Assembly: GCA_946499885.1 (NCBI GenBank)
Contig: CAMMTN010000004.1
Location: 1 to 64,000 of the forward strand
DNA: 64,000 bases
Direction: 5' to 3'
From: an uncultured Clostridium sp.
GTDB lineage: Bacteria > Bacillota > Clostridia > TANB77 > CAG-508
Numbering within the stretch: position 1 is the stretch's first letter; every line of letters begins with the position of its first letter. Shown in pieces: positions 16,662-25,387 of the stretch. The position numbers and the translations under genes were made by a program. The notes under the pieces were generated by a model. That model was not told where the DNA came from, did not search any database, and saw only the letters and a program-made list of their open reading frames with translations.

Positions 16662-18731
16662 CTAAAATTCATTATTACCAATTTTATCAATGCGACTTTT
16701 GGATAGTAGATAATAGGCTTGATCCAATTCATATCCAATAAAATTATAATTATTTTTCTTACACCATAAACCAGTAGTTCCACTTCCTAAAAATGGATCC
16801 AATATATATTTTTGATCATCTTGAATGAAAGGTTTAATTAATCCAACTAATTCTTCTGGGTATGGAGCAGTGTGTCCTAAAATATTTTCCCCCTTACTAT
16901 TAATTTTATATACAGGTTTTATCTTACATACTTTTGAATATGAATCTATAGCTTTTTCCTTTTTAAATACTAAAACATGTTCATAACAATTAACATATTT
17001 TAAATATCCTGAAAATAAGTTAACAGAAGAGTTCCTTTTTGACTCAACCTCTCCTTTATCCCATATAATATCAGAAACAAATTTAAAACCTACTATTTTA
17101 AATATTAAAACACTATAAAAACCTAACATAATTCTTCTTTTTGACATGTTTGAAGAAACATATATGTTATCGCAATCTACTATATCGCCAACATTATATA
17201 AATATGTAAAATCTTTTTCTATAGAGTTATTATATATACTCTTAGCATTTAACATCATATCTATTAAATACAAAATAAATGTTGGCCACTGAGAATATTC
17301 TCTTGCATTATAATATGGAGGAGAAGTTATAGCATATCCAATTTCAATATTGTTATTCTTTTCAATTCCTATAGTAGAATTATCATTAAATATTAAAACA
17401 TCATTTGGCTCAATATTTGTTTTATTATTTTTATTGACTTTTTTGTATAATCTCAATACACTATTAAATAATTTATATATTTTTAAATCTTGGAGTTTTA
17501 TATTATCTTTTACTTCTATAGCACTATAATTTATCTCCTCAATTTTTCTTGATTTAAAATCTTTAATATAATGATCATTTATTATTTCTACCTTTTCCTT
17601 ATTCCAAGAATAATATAAAATTAACATTGAATAATAATCTAAAGATGATTTAAAAATATCTCTGTGCCAATCTTTATACATTCTTTTTGTTATTTTATTA
17701 TTTCTATTATTCTCAACTAATTTAAAATATCTATATACCCCGTATTCATCAAATCTTTTTCCCCTACCAGATTTACTTCTTTCTGGGCAAAATGGATTTT
17801 GACATTCCCAACTTCTTTGAAACATTAGTGGATATGAATTTCCTCTACTTATAGGTTTCATACAAGAAGGACATAATATAGGTGTTTCATCTAATTCTAT
17901 TTTTCTCATAATTAAAATTTTAATTTTTTCATTATCAGAAATTAGTAAATCAGAAAAAACAAAACCTGTTGATATTGTACTATAAAAATCTGAAGCTATT
18001 TCTTCATAATTACCGGATCTAATACTATTATTATTATTTAAAAAGGTAACCATTTCTTCAATTTTTTTGTTTTTCTTAAATGGATTAAATTTTTTTTCAA
18101 AATTAATAAAGTTTTCCATATAAATTGCAAGATTTGATAATAAATCCCAAGTAATGTTTTCTTGATTATAATATAGGTCTTCTTTTATAATTATTGCTAC
18201 ATACCTATAATTATTTAGTCTTTCATACATTTTATTTATAATTGAATAAATGTTACTTTCATAATTAATGCCATAAGCATTGATTAAATCTTGATTAATA
18301 TTAAATAATATTAGTGATGGAGAATCATATTTTGAGTATTTATTCAACCACTTACTACATTTGCTTTTTTCTTCAAAATATTTATTATATTCTTTAATAC
18401 GTGTTTTTATAGAATTTATAATTTTTTCAGAATTTAAAGTATTAATTCGTTCTATAGTACTGGCAACTATTTCATTTAAATTTTCTTTTGTATAAATCAT
18501 GTGTGGGAAATCTTTTATATTTAGTTCTTTTAATATTTCTTTATTTTTATAGTAATAATAATTTCTTAGCATCTTTCTTTGAAAAGAATCTAGCGTTTTT
18601 CCTGTCTTAGCTTTTAAATCTTTAAAATGCTTTTTTAAATCTTTATCAAAATATTTATTCATTTCAAATAATGTTTTTATAACAATATCTTGTGGATATT
18701 CTTCAAAATATTTCATTAAATCATCTATCAT
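16662..18731 (-). CDS. DNA methyltransferase with internal zinc ribbon
   Basis: 689 aa. The C-terminal half has motif IV AITSPPYYNAREYSQ (SPPY) and motif I DPFLGSGTTGLWCKKNNYNF, the order of beta-class amino-methyltransferases (N4-C or N6-A). A central treble-cysteine element (CPSCMKPISRGNSYP, then CQNPFCPERS) is unusual and may help in target recognition. The N-terminal 250 residues are helical and unassigned. It is divergently transcribed from 18,893, a candidate restriction partner. The gene is intact and contains no in-frame CGG. Confidence 0.85.
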   Translation of the reverse strand: MIDDLMKYFEEYPQDIVIKTLFEMNKYFDKDLKKHFKDLKAKTGKTLDSFQRKMLRNYYYYKNKEILKELNIKDFPHMIYTKENLNEIVASTIERINTLNSEKIINSIKTRIKEYNKYFEEKSKCSKWLNKYSKYDSPSLILFNINQDLINAYGINYESNIYSIINKMYERLNNYRYVAIIIKEDLYYNQENITWDLLSNLAIYMENFINFEKKFNPFKKNKKIEEMVTFLNNNNSIRSGNYEEIASDFYSTISTGFVFSDLLISDNEKIKILIMRKIELDETPILCPSCMKPISRGNSYPLMFQRSWECQNPFCPERSKSGRGKRFDEYGVYRYFKLVENNRNNKITKRMYKDWHRDIFKSSLDYYSMLILYYSWNKEKVEIINDHYIKDFKSRKIEEINYSAIEVKDNIKLQDLKIYKLFNSVLRLYKKVNKNNKTNIEPNDVLIFNDNSTIGIEKNNNIEIGYAITSPPYYNAREYSQWPTFILYLIDMMLNAKSIYNNSIEKDFTYLYNVGDIVDCDNIYVSSNMSKRRIMLGFYSVLIFKIVGFKFVSDIIWDKGEVESKRNSSVNLFSGYLKYVNCYEHVLVFKKEKAIDSYSKVCKIKPVYKINSKGENILGHTAPYPEELVGLIKPFIQDDQKYILDPFLGSGTTGLWCKKNNYNFIGYELDQAYYLLSKSRIDKIGNNEF

Positions 18732-18892
18732 AGTCTTTCACCTTTAATACTCGTAAAAATATCATTTATTAAATTTGCCTTTTAATTTATATCATATTAA
18801 TCTTATATTTACAATTACCTAATAAAAAAAAGTCGAATTTTAATTGCATTTTATTACTTATTGTATTATTATTGTATAAAAAAGGAGGAAGT

Positions 18893-20017
18893 ATGAATAA
18901 AGAAAAAATAAAAAGAGAAGTATTTAATTTTTTAGGTTTATTTGGAGAAGATATAAAAACTAAATTTAATAATATTTGTGGAAAAACTGGGCAATACGAT
19001 GTTCCTCCAGAGTTATTTCAAAAAAGAACTTCTAGGGATAACCGTATATTAATTTCATGGAAAGATGTAGTTAAAAATAATTTATCATTAGAACAACTTA
19101 ATACTATATACGGCGGTGTAGTTGTTGAGTTTAGAAATAATGACTTTTTTGAAGAAGCAAATAAAAGTAATGATTTATATAATTATTTAGCTTCAAATTT
19201 AGGAAGCGATAAAACTGTTTCTTCAATAATATCTATTAGATCAGAAGCAGGAAGTTCTTCTTCTAGTTTACAAAGAGCATGTTTGGATAAATTAACCAAC
19301 AATTTAGAAATTAATTATAATAATGAAAAAATAATCCTTAATAAAGAAAATTATTGTGATTTTGCAATAAAACGAATTTCAAGTGGAGGTAAAGGAAATG
19401 AAAAGTGGTGTGGTTTCTTATATGTTTCAATTAAAGGTGGACAACAGGACACTATAGAAACTCATAGGGGGCAAGAGCTAGCAATTTTTAATCCTGCTTG
19501 TGAATATGCAAATAATGATGTAATTCAAGATTTGAATTTAGTTTTAGCTTATTTTGCAATGTTAAGTATAGATACAGAATTATTAGAACAAAAAAAGCTA
19601 ACAATTACATACAATAATATTAAAGAAAAAATGGAGATGGCATTAAAACAAATACATTATAATATTTCAGATTTTTCTGGTACTTTATATGAGTATTGTA
19701 CCAATCATTATTCAGCCAAAATGTATAAGGGATTTTTATACGACCCTATACAGTTAAAACGAATTTCAATAAATGATTTTGCAAATAAAAGAAGAACAGA
19801 AAATAGTATTGATTTAACACATAATGAAGCTGTTGAAAAGTGCACATTTTATTGGGATAATGAAAGAAAATGTTTACTTTCTCCAGCTAGACCTACAAAT
19901 ATTTTTTGGTCATTCCACCTTTCAAATATGATGCAACAAAATTATACATTATCTGAGTATTTTGAATATGAAAGACAAAGATATATAAAACGTCAAGAAT
20001 TAATAAAAGATGAATAG
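18893..20017 (+). CDS. Putative restriction endonuclease partner of the methyltransferase
   Basis: 374 aa starting at the ATG after AAAAGGAGG. I do not recognise the family. Features that could form a nuclease core are ENYCDFAIKRISSGGKGNEK followed by GFLYVSIKGG, and a conserved-looking ETHRGQELAIFNPACEYANN. The divergent arrangement with a methyltransferase and the lack of any membrane segment suggest a cognate restriction enzyme. A PD-(D/E)xK site could lie in the DFAIKR...KGGQQD region but I cannot prove it. Confidence 0.5.
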   Translation: MNKEKIKREVFNFLGLFGEDIKTKFNNICGKTGQYDVPPELFQKRTSRDNRILISWKDVVKNNLSLEQLNTIYGGVVVEFRNNDFFEEANKSNDLYNYLASNLGSDKTVSSIISIRSEAGSSSSSLQRACLDKLTNNLEINYNNEKIILNKENYCDFAIKRISSGGKGNEKWCGFLYVSIKGGQQDTIETHRGQELAIFNPACEYANNDVIQDLNLVLAYFAMLSIDTELLEQKKLTITYNNIKEKMEMALKQIHYNISDFSGTLYEYCTNHYSAKMYKGFLYDPIQLKRISINDFANKRRTENSIDLTHNEAVEKCTFYWDNERKCLLSPARPTNIFWSFHLSNMMQQNYTLSEYFEYERQRYIKRQELIKDE

Positions 20018-20074
20018 AAAAATAAAGAAGAACTTTTTTTATGCAGAAACATATAATATACTAGGTGATTCTTT

Positions 20075-21005
20075 ATGGATGAAGAAAATATAATAATTCC
20101 TACAAACATAGCATATACGTCATGTATATTGCAAAATAATATTGAACAATTAAAAAAGAAATATAGATTTTTAAGGATAGGAAATATAGGGTATAGTGTT
20201 CTTGGAAAACCAATACCATATATAAAAATAGGAAATGGTACAAATGAAGTAATGTATAGTGCTTCTATTCATGCTAATGAATGGATAACATCAGTAGTAC
20301 TTATGAAATTTGTTGAAAACTTTTGCAAAGCGTATGAAAAAAATGAAAAAATATATGGATATAGTGCAAGAGAGATATTTAATAAGTCATCAATATATAT
20401 AGTACCTATGGTAAATCCAGATGGGGTAGATTTAGTAACAGGTGTAATACCTGAAAATACAGGAAGATATAATCAATTTAAAGATATTTCTTTAAATTTT
20501 CCTAGTATTCCATTTCCATCTGGTTGGAAAGCAAACTTTAATGGTGTGGACTTAAATTTACAGTTTCCAGCTGGCTGGTTAAATGCGAAAAGAATCAAAT
20601 TTGCACAAGGGTATACACGGGCCATCTCCAAGAGATTTTGTGGGATTCGGACCTTTAACAGAGCCAGAAGCATTAGCACTATATAATTTTACATTAATTC
20701 ATAATTTTAGGTTAATATTAGCATATCATTCTCAGGGAGAAGTAATTTATTGGAAATATGCTGATTTTCTACCAAAAGATTCTGAAGAAATAGGAAAAAA
20801 ATTTGCTGAAGTCAGTGGATATACTTTAGATTTAACACCACCAGAATCTGCCTATGCAGGATATAAAGACTGGTTTATACAAGAATACAATAGACCAGGA
20901 TATACTGTAGAAGTAGGGCTTGGAACAAATCCACTTCCAATTTCTCAATTTAATAAAATATATAATGATAATATTGGAATCTTGGTATTAGGTGCAATAT
21001 TATAG
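20075..21005 (+). CDS. M14 zinc carboxypeptidase (gamma-D-Glu-mDAP type), needs +1 shift at CGG
   Basis: In-frame CGG at 20,618 (ACA CGG GCC). Skipping the C joins two ORFs into 309 aa in one frame. M14 motifs are HANEW (zinc His and Glu), MVNPDGVDL, YHSQGEVIYW (third zinc His) and TVEVGLG (catalytic Glu), the last two lying after the shift, so only the recoded product would be active. The expected text at the junction is GYTGPSPRDFVGFGPLTEPE. It cleaves peptidoglycan peptides. No LysM domain precedes it, although the out-of-frame GDSLW just upstream may be a relic. RBS AGGTGA. Confidence 0.85.
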
Positions 21006-21191
21006 AATTAAATAAAGTTATATAAAATTTTGTATAAAGATTTTATATAGCTTTATTTGGATAGAATATCTGTAAATAAAAAATAAATATATTTTTATTT
21101 TTGGGGTATAATATAAAAAAATATAAATTAAATATTGAAAAAAATGGTAATAATGATATAATGTTAAAAAAATGGAAGGAGAGATATTTTT

Positions 21192-22595
21192 ATGGAAAAA
21201 ACTGAAATAGAGATATTAAAGGACAAGCTTTTTAATAAAAAAGAAAATGGGTGGAATTTTACGAAAAATAAAGAGGATATATTCAATTATGCAGATGGAT
21301 ACATAAATTTTATGAATGCATCTAAAACAGAAAGAGAAATTATAAAATCAAGCAAAAAAATTGCAGAGAGCAATGGTTTTAAAGATATAAAAGAATATGA
21401 TTCTTTAAAAGCAGGAGACAAGATTTATTATATAAACAGAGAAAAAAGTATGTATTTAGCAGTTATAGGAAAAGAAGATATAGAAAAAGGCATAAATATA
21501 ATTGGAGCACATGGAGATTCTCCAAGGCTTGATTTAAAACCAAATCCTATATATGAAGATGGAGAATTTGCATATTTTAAAACACATTATTATGGAGGAA
21601 TTAAAAAGTACCAATGGACAACTATTCCACTTAGTATACATGGAGTCATAGTGAAAGCAAATGGAGAAAAAATAGAAATAAACATTGGAGAAGATGAAAA
21701 TGATCCAATATTTACTATTACAGACCTTTTGCCACACTTAGCACAGGACCAAATGGAGAAAAAATTAAAAAATGGAATAGATGGAGAAGATCTAAACTTG
21801 CTTATAGGCAGTATTCCTTATGAAAAAGATATTCCAGAAGCAGTTAAACTAAATATTTTAAATATATTAAACAAAAAATATGGAATTACAGAAGTAGATT
21901 TCTTAAGTTCAGAAATAGAATTAGTTCCAGCAATAAAATGCAGAAGTATGGGATTCGATGAAAGCATGGTTGCAGGATATGGACAAGATGATAAGGTATG
22001 TGTATATACAGAATTAACAGCATTAGTAGATATGAAAGAAATTCCAAATAGAACTGCTGTATGCATTATATCTGACAAAGAAGAAATTGGAAGTATGGGT
22101 AATACCGGAATGGAATCACATGTATTTGATACATTTATGTCAGAAATTTTAAATAAATTAGGAGTAAATAGACCAAATCTTTTAGATAAAGTATTCTGTA
22201 ATTCAAAAATGTTGTCAGCAGATGTAGATGCAGGATTAGACCCAATATATGCAAACGTTTCAGAAAAAAATAATGCAGCACATTTAGGAAGAGGAATAGG
22301 ACTTAATAAATATACAGGATCTAGAGGAAAATCAGGTGCATCAGATGCAAATGCTGAGTTTGTTGCAGAAGTAAGAAATATATTTGAAAAAAATGATATA
22401 AGATATCAAATATCAGAACTTGGAAGAGTGGATGTAGGAGGAGGAGGTACTATAGCATATATTCTAGCAAATAAAGGAATAGATGTAATAGATTGTGGAG
22501 TACCAGTTCTTTCAATGCATTCACCTTATGAGGTAACAAGTAAATTTGATATATATGAAACATATAGAGGATATAAGGCTTTTTGGAATGAGTAA
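21192..22595 (+). CDS. M18 family aminopeptidase
   Basis: 467 aa, full length for the M18 (aspartyl aminopeptidase/ApeA-like) family. Zinc-site motifs are GAHGDSPRLDLKPNP, then SADVDAGLDP, with catalytic acidic residues in SDKEEIGSMG and a final VPVLSMHSPYEV. It is a cytosolic dizinc exopeptidase and a likely housekeeping gene. RBS GGAAGGAGAG. Notably it contains several out-of-frame CGGs (e.g. ACC GGA) and no frameshift. Confidence 0.92.
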   Translation: MEKTEIEILKDKLFNKKENGWNFTKNKEDIFNYADGYINFMNASKTEREIIKSSKKIAESNGFKDIKEYDSLKAGDKIYYINREKSMYLAVIGKEDIEKGINIIGAHGDSPRLDLKPNPIYEDGEFAYFKTHYYGGIKKYQWTTIPLSIHGVIVKANGEKIEINIGEDENDPIFTITDLLPHLAQDQMEKKLKNGIDGEDLNLLIGSIPYEKDIPEAVKLNILNILNKKYGITEVDFLSSEIELVPAIKCRSMGFDESMVAGYGQDDKVCVYTELTALVDMKEIPNRTAVCIISDKEEIGSMGNTGMESHVFDTFMSEILNKLGVNRPNLLDKVFCNSKMLSADVDAGLDPIYANVSEKNNAAHLGRGIGLNKYTGSRGKSGASDANAEFVAEVRNIFEKNDIRYQISELGRVDVGGGGTIAYILANKGIDVIDCGVPVLSMHSPYEVTSKFDIYETYRGYKAFWNE

Positions 22596-22598
22596 AAA

Positions 22599-22628
22599 AG
22601 AGGGGATTATGAAAATCCCCTCTTATTA
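22599..22628 (+). terminator. Terminator after M18 aminopeptidase
   Basis: AAGAGGGGATT pairs with AATCCCCTCTT around a short loop right after the stop codon. Confidence 0.85.
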
Positions 22629-22642
22629 CTCAGTAGGTGTCC

Positions 22643-22756
22643 TCATTTGTCAGACACCTGCGGTGCATCTTTTTCGGACGCGAAAATCAGGTCATCTACG
22701 TCGGACTTGCTCTCGTCAGGATTTTTATCCTGGCAAAAAACTTGGATGCTAATCAT
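22643..22756 (-). CDS. Small hypothetical protein, 37 aa
   Basis: A short frame with GGAGG at 22,766-22,770, nine bases before the ATG. The product starts MISIQVFCQDKNPDE and ends DAPQVSDK; it is acidic and soluble, with a single Cys. Its GC content is clearly higher than the flanks. It sits between the M18 terminator and the ICE boundary. No family is recognised. The good RBS is the main support. Confidence 0.4.
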   Translation of the reverse strand: MISIQVFCQDKNPDESKSDVDDLIFASEKDAPQVSDK

Positions 22757-22889
22757 TTCTACATTCCTCCTATATTTGAGTATAAAATATATTATAGCAC
22801 ACATTTCCAAAAATTGCAAGCATTATATTTGAAAATGGAAAAAAATACCAAAATATTTATAAATAATACTTTGGTATTTTTTATTATAT

Positions 22890-22938
22890 TGGTGAGCCAG
22901 GAGGGATTCGAACCCCCGACCCTGCGCTTAGAAGTCAA
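22890..22938 (-). pseudogene. 3' half of tRNA-Arg(TCT), att site of the large ICE
   Basis: The reverse complement reads CTTCTAA (anticodon loop with TCT), GCGCAGGGTC, T-arm GGGGGTTCGAATCCCTC, the acceptor strand and CCA, but the 5' half of the tRNA is missing: the sequence beyond 22,938 is unrelated AT-rich DNA. A tRNA 3' fragment beside ICE genes marks the attachment-site copy left by integration. The intact tRNA should be at the other end, outside the window. Confidence 0.8.
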
Positions 22939-23080
22939 TTAACCTAAATATTAGTTAGTAACTTTTTAGATTAATTAGTGTTAGTTTTTACCTAGAAAAA
23001 TATACAATATAGCGATTTTAAAATTAATAATGCTGAAATTTAAGATGTATTTAAAATGCTATAATTTAATAATTTTTTTA

Positions 23081-23169
23081 GATATTTTTTAGATAAAATT
23101 GAATAAATAGCAAAAAAACGAGTAAAAAAACACTAAAATTAGAAAAATATATGGATATTTTTTAGATAA
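23081..23169 (+). repeat. Direct repeat GATATTTTTTAGATAA near ICE end
   Basis: The 16-base word occurs at 23,081-23,096 and 23,154-23,169, about 200 bases inside the ICE end. Candidate recombinase arm sites. The rest of 22,940-23,246 is AT-rich without genes. Confidence 0.45.
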
Positions 23170-23246
23170 TAAAAAACTTGATGATTCACTATTTGCAAGG
23201 CTTGTAGAAATTACTAATCAAAAAATAAAATTTGAGGTGAAGAAAA

Positions 23247-23381
23247 ATGTTATATTTTATTTGTTTCATTTTTGGGGCTACTATTAGCCTCTTTTTATAT
23301 GCCTGTATTATTGCAGGATCAAAGGCAGATAAGGAGGTGATTTATATTGAAGATAGAAAGAATTATAACGAAGAACGATGA
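23247..23381 (+). CDS. DUF3789-like small membrane protein
   Basis: 44 aa. One N-terminal membrane helix (MLYFICFIFGATISLFLYAC) followed by IIAGSKADKE, the compact pattern of DUF3789 proteins of Firmicutes ICEs. RBS GAGGTGAAG. It overlaps the start of the next gene, whose Shine-Dalgarno lies inside this one. Confidence 0.65.
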   Translation: MLYFICFIFGATISLFLYACIIAGSKADKEVIYIEDRKNYNEER

Positions 23382-23604
23382 AGAACTTGCTATATTAATT
23401 AAAAGAGGTATTGAATTGATTTCAATTACTATTGATTCTAGTGGCAATATTGAGGTAAATGGCTTTGGGGATGATATGATATTACTAGAAGAAATTGCTA
23501 ATTTGCAATTAAAAACTCAACAAATAGAGAATAATTTTATAGCTAGTATTATGAATATGCAAAAAGAAGATGGAGAAACCTTCATGAAAGATGAGGAGGA
23601 ATAA
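23347..23604 (+). CDS. Hypothetical ICE protein
   Basis: 85 aa from a TTG start; GGAGGTGA lies eight bases upstream within the preceding gene. The product has a beta-strand-rich half (LAILIKRGIELISITIDSSG) and a helical acidic C-terminus. It is two bases before the replisome-organizer gene and probably co-translated. Family not recognised. Confidence 0.6.
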   Translation: MKIERIITKNDEELAILIKRGIELISITIDSSGNIEVNGFGDDMILLEEIANLQLKTQQIENNFIASIMNMQKEDGETFMKDEEE

Positions 23605-23606
23605 AA

Positions 23607-24372
23607 TTGAAAGAAAAAAGATATTATTGGCTAAAATTATATGATTCTTTTTTTGATAATAAAACAAGTAAATTTCTTCGTAAATTGCCTGATGGGGATA
23701 AGATATTATTAGTTTATTTAAAATTACAATTAAAACTTCTTAAAAGTGAAGGAATTTTTGTATATGAACATTTATGCGATACTATGGCCGAAGAAATTGC
23801 TTTAACACTTGATGAAGATGTAAATATTATTAAATTATTATTAACAGCTCTTGAAAAAACAAAATCTATTGAATTTTTTGATGAAAATACATTTATGTTA
23901 TCAGAAATGCAAGACCTAATTGGTAGCGAAGGATCAAGTGCTGCAAGAGTTAGAAGGCATAGAGAAAAATATAAGATGTTACAATGTAACAATGAAGTAA
24001 CAAATAGTAACGAGCCTGTAACAAATCTGTTACGGAGAGATAGATAATAAGATGATGAATAATATATTTAATTTAATAATAAATAAAAGCGATAAAATTT
24101 CTTCAAATTTTTATGAGTTAGTAAATAGATTAGAATTTAATTATACTGAAGAAATATTAAATACTCTAAAAGAAGATAAAAAAGAAATGTTAAAGGCTAT
24201 CTTATATACTTTATATGAATTAGAAATAGAACAATTCCAAAATATACTAGCAAGAGTAAAAAGAGAAGATTTAATAAATTTATATAATCTTTGTAAAAGT
24301 TATGATACAGATAATTTTTTATCATACTATAAAAAAACTATTATTAATAAATATACTGACAATAGTTCTTAA
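23607..24372 (+). CDS. Phage replisome organizer-like protein, fused by +1 shift at CGG
   Basis: TTG start. The first 120 residues are a replisome-organizer N-terminal domain (YYWLKLYDSFFDNKTSKFLR, then GDKILLVYLKLQLKLLKSEG). Read straight, the frame ends at NLLRRDR with one in-frame CGG (24,033). Read as CGGA = Gly, it continues through GEIDNKMMNNIFNL into the next ORF, giving 254 aa in one frame, close to the usual two-domain size. This merge was predicted by the recoding rule rather than by an obvious disruption, so it is a useful test case. Probable role: helicase/primase loading on ICE DNA. Confidence 0.75.
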
Positions 24373-24387
24373 AAAGGAGTTGTTAAT

Positions 24388-24636
24388 ATGTTAGATAGTT
24401 TTATAAATAATTTTGAAAACATTGTATCTTCCACTCTATTTATAGGTTTTAAAATTACTTTGATAATATTAGTATCTTTACTTATACTATCTTTAATTTT
24501 ATTAGCAATAGGGTGCTTGATAAAATCTCAAAAATTGAAATCAAAATTTTTAAAAATTGCACCAGGATTAATGATAGTAATTATTTTAGTTCTTTTATTA
24601 CCATATGTATTTATCAAGGTAAAACAATTATTTTAG
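24388..24636 (+). CDS. Small two-helix membrane protein
   Basis: 82 aa with two hydrophobic helices (residues 18-46 and 55-76) joined by the basic linker KSQKLKSKFLK. RBS AAAGGAG. It lies directly before the VirB2-like pilin gene at the start of the conjugation module, where related ICEs encode small membrane proteins of unknown role. Confidence 0.65.
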   Translation: MLDSFINNFENIVSSTLFIGFKITLIILVSLLILSLILLAIGCLIKSQKLKSKFLKIAPGLMIVIILVLLLPYVFIKVKQLF

Positions 24637-24690
24637 AATTGGTGTATCTTACATATTTGCCCTAAAAATTTATGTAGGAGATGATTAAAA

Positions 24691-25079
24691 ATGAAAAAAA
24701 ATAAAAAAAGAAATAAAAACTTATTACGGACGAATAGGAGTAATAAATTCATTTGCTTTTTGGATAATATCAATAAGCAATAAAGTTTTTGCATCCAGCA
24801 GTACAGGAATTGGAACAGCAGAAGTACAAACTGCAACAGAAAATATAAAAAGAGTAATAACAAGTATTGCAATGCCTTTAGGCCGGAGTTTTAATTTTTG
24901 CAAGCATAGTAATAGCCGCAATTAAAATGATAGCAAATGCTAATAACCCTCAAAAGAGAGCAGAAAGTATTGGATCACTTGCTTGGATTTGTGGAGGAGG
25001 AATTATACTTGGACTTTCATTGATAATTGCAGGAATTATAATAAATATAGCCACAAATAATACTGGAAGTCTATTGTAA
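24691..25079 (+). CDS. VirB2/TrbC-like pilin subunit, two +1 CGG sites
   Basis: Two in-frame CGGs (24,727 and 24,884) must each be read as Gly to give 128 aa. The corrected protein has a basic start, a signal-like helix (GVINSFAFWIISISNKVFAS), then SSTGIGTAEVQTATENIKRV and two membrane helices (LGGVLIFASIVIAAIKM; GGIILGLSLIIAGIII) with NANNPQKRAES between, the VirB2 layout. Without recoding only about 30 residues would be made. RBS TAGGAGATG. Confidence 0.8.
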
Positions 25080-25093
25080 TGGAGGTGTTTGGT

Positions 25094-25387
25094 ATGAGAG
25101 TCTTTAAAATACCATTCAATACTAAAAGAGAAGAAAAAATATTTGGTGGTTATTTAAGCTTAAGACAAGTTGTATATTTGATGTTAGCAGCCTCTAGTTT
25201 ATCTATTCTTGCATTAAATATACCAATACCCATAAAAATTATAATAATCAGTATCACAACTATATTCTTCTTACTATGTGCTTTTTTGAAGATTAAAGAA
25301 CAAAACTTTGATAAGCTATTTTTAAATTTCATTAAATATATTACTAGAAACAAAAAGTACGTATATGAGAGGTGTTGCAAATGGTAA
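25094..25387 (+). CDS. PrgI family conjugation protein
   Basis: 97 aa from the ATG 13 bases after GGAGGTG. It opens with VFKIPFNTKREEKIFGGYLS and has two membrane helices (about 22-42 and 45-62) and a basic tail, the PrgI pattern. PrgI homologues lie between the VirB2-like and VirB4 genes in Gram-positive type IV secretion operons and are mating-channel membrane subunits. It overlaps the next gene by seven bases. Confidence 0.85.
   Translation: MRVFKIPFNTKREEKIFGGYLSLRQVVYLMLAASSLSILALNIPIPIKIIIISITTIFFLLCAFLKIKEQNFDKLFLNFIKYITRNKKYVYERCCKW

Noticed and set aside
20030..20075. N-terminal LysM domain of the M14 peptidase
   Set aside because: GDSLW just upstream is out of frame with the peptidase, not linked by a CGG, and overlaps the region before a proper RBS. 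At best it is a relic.
22647..22942. Plus-strand ORFs ending GFEPPTLRLEVN
   Set aside because: The ending is the well-known spurious translation of a tRNA T-arm and acceptor strand. The region is the tRNA-Arg fragment and its flank.
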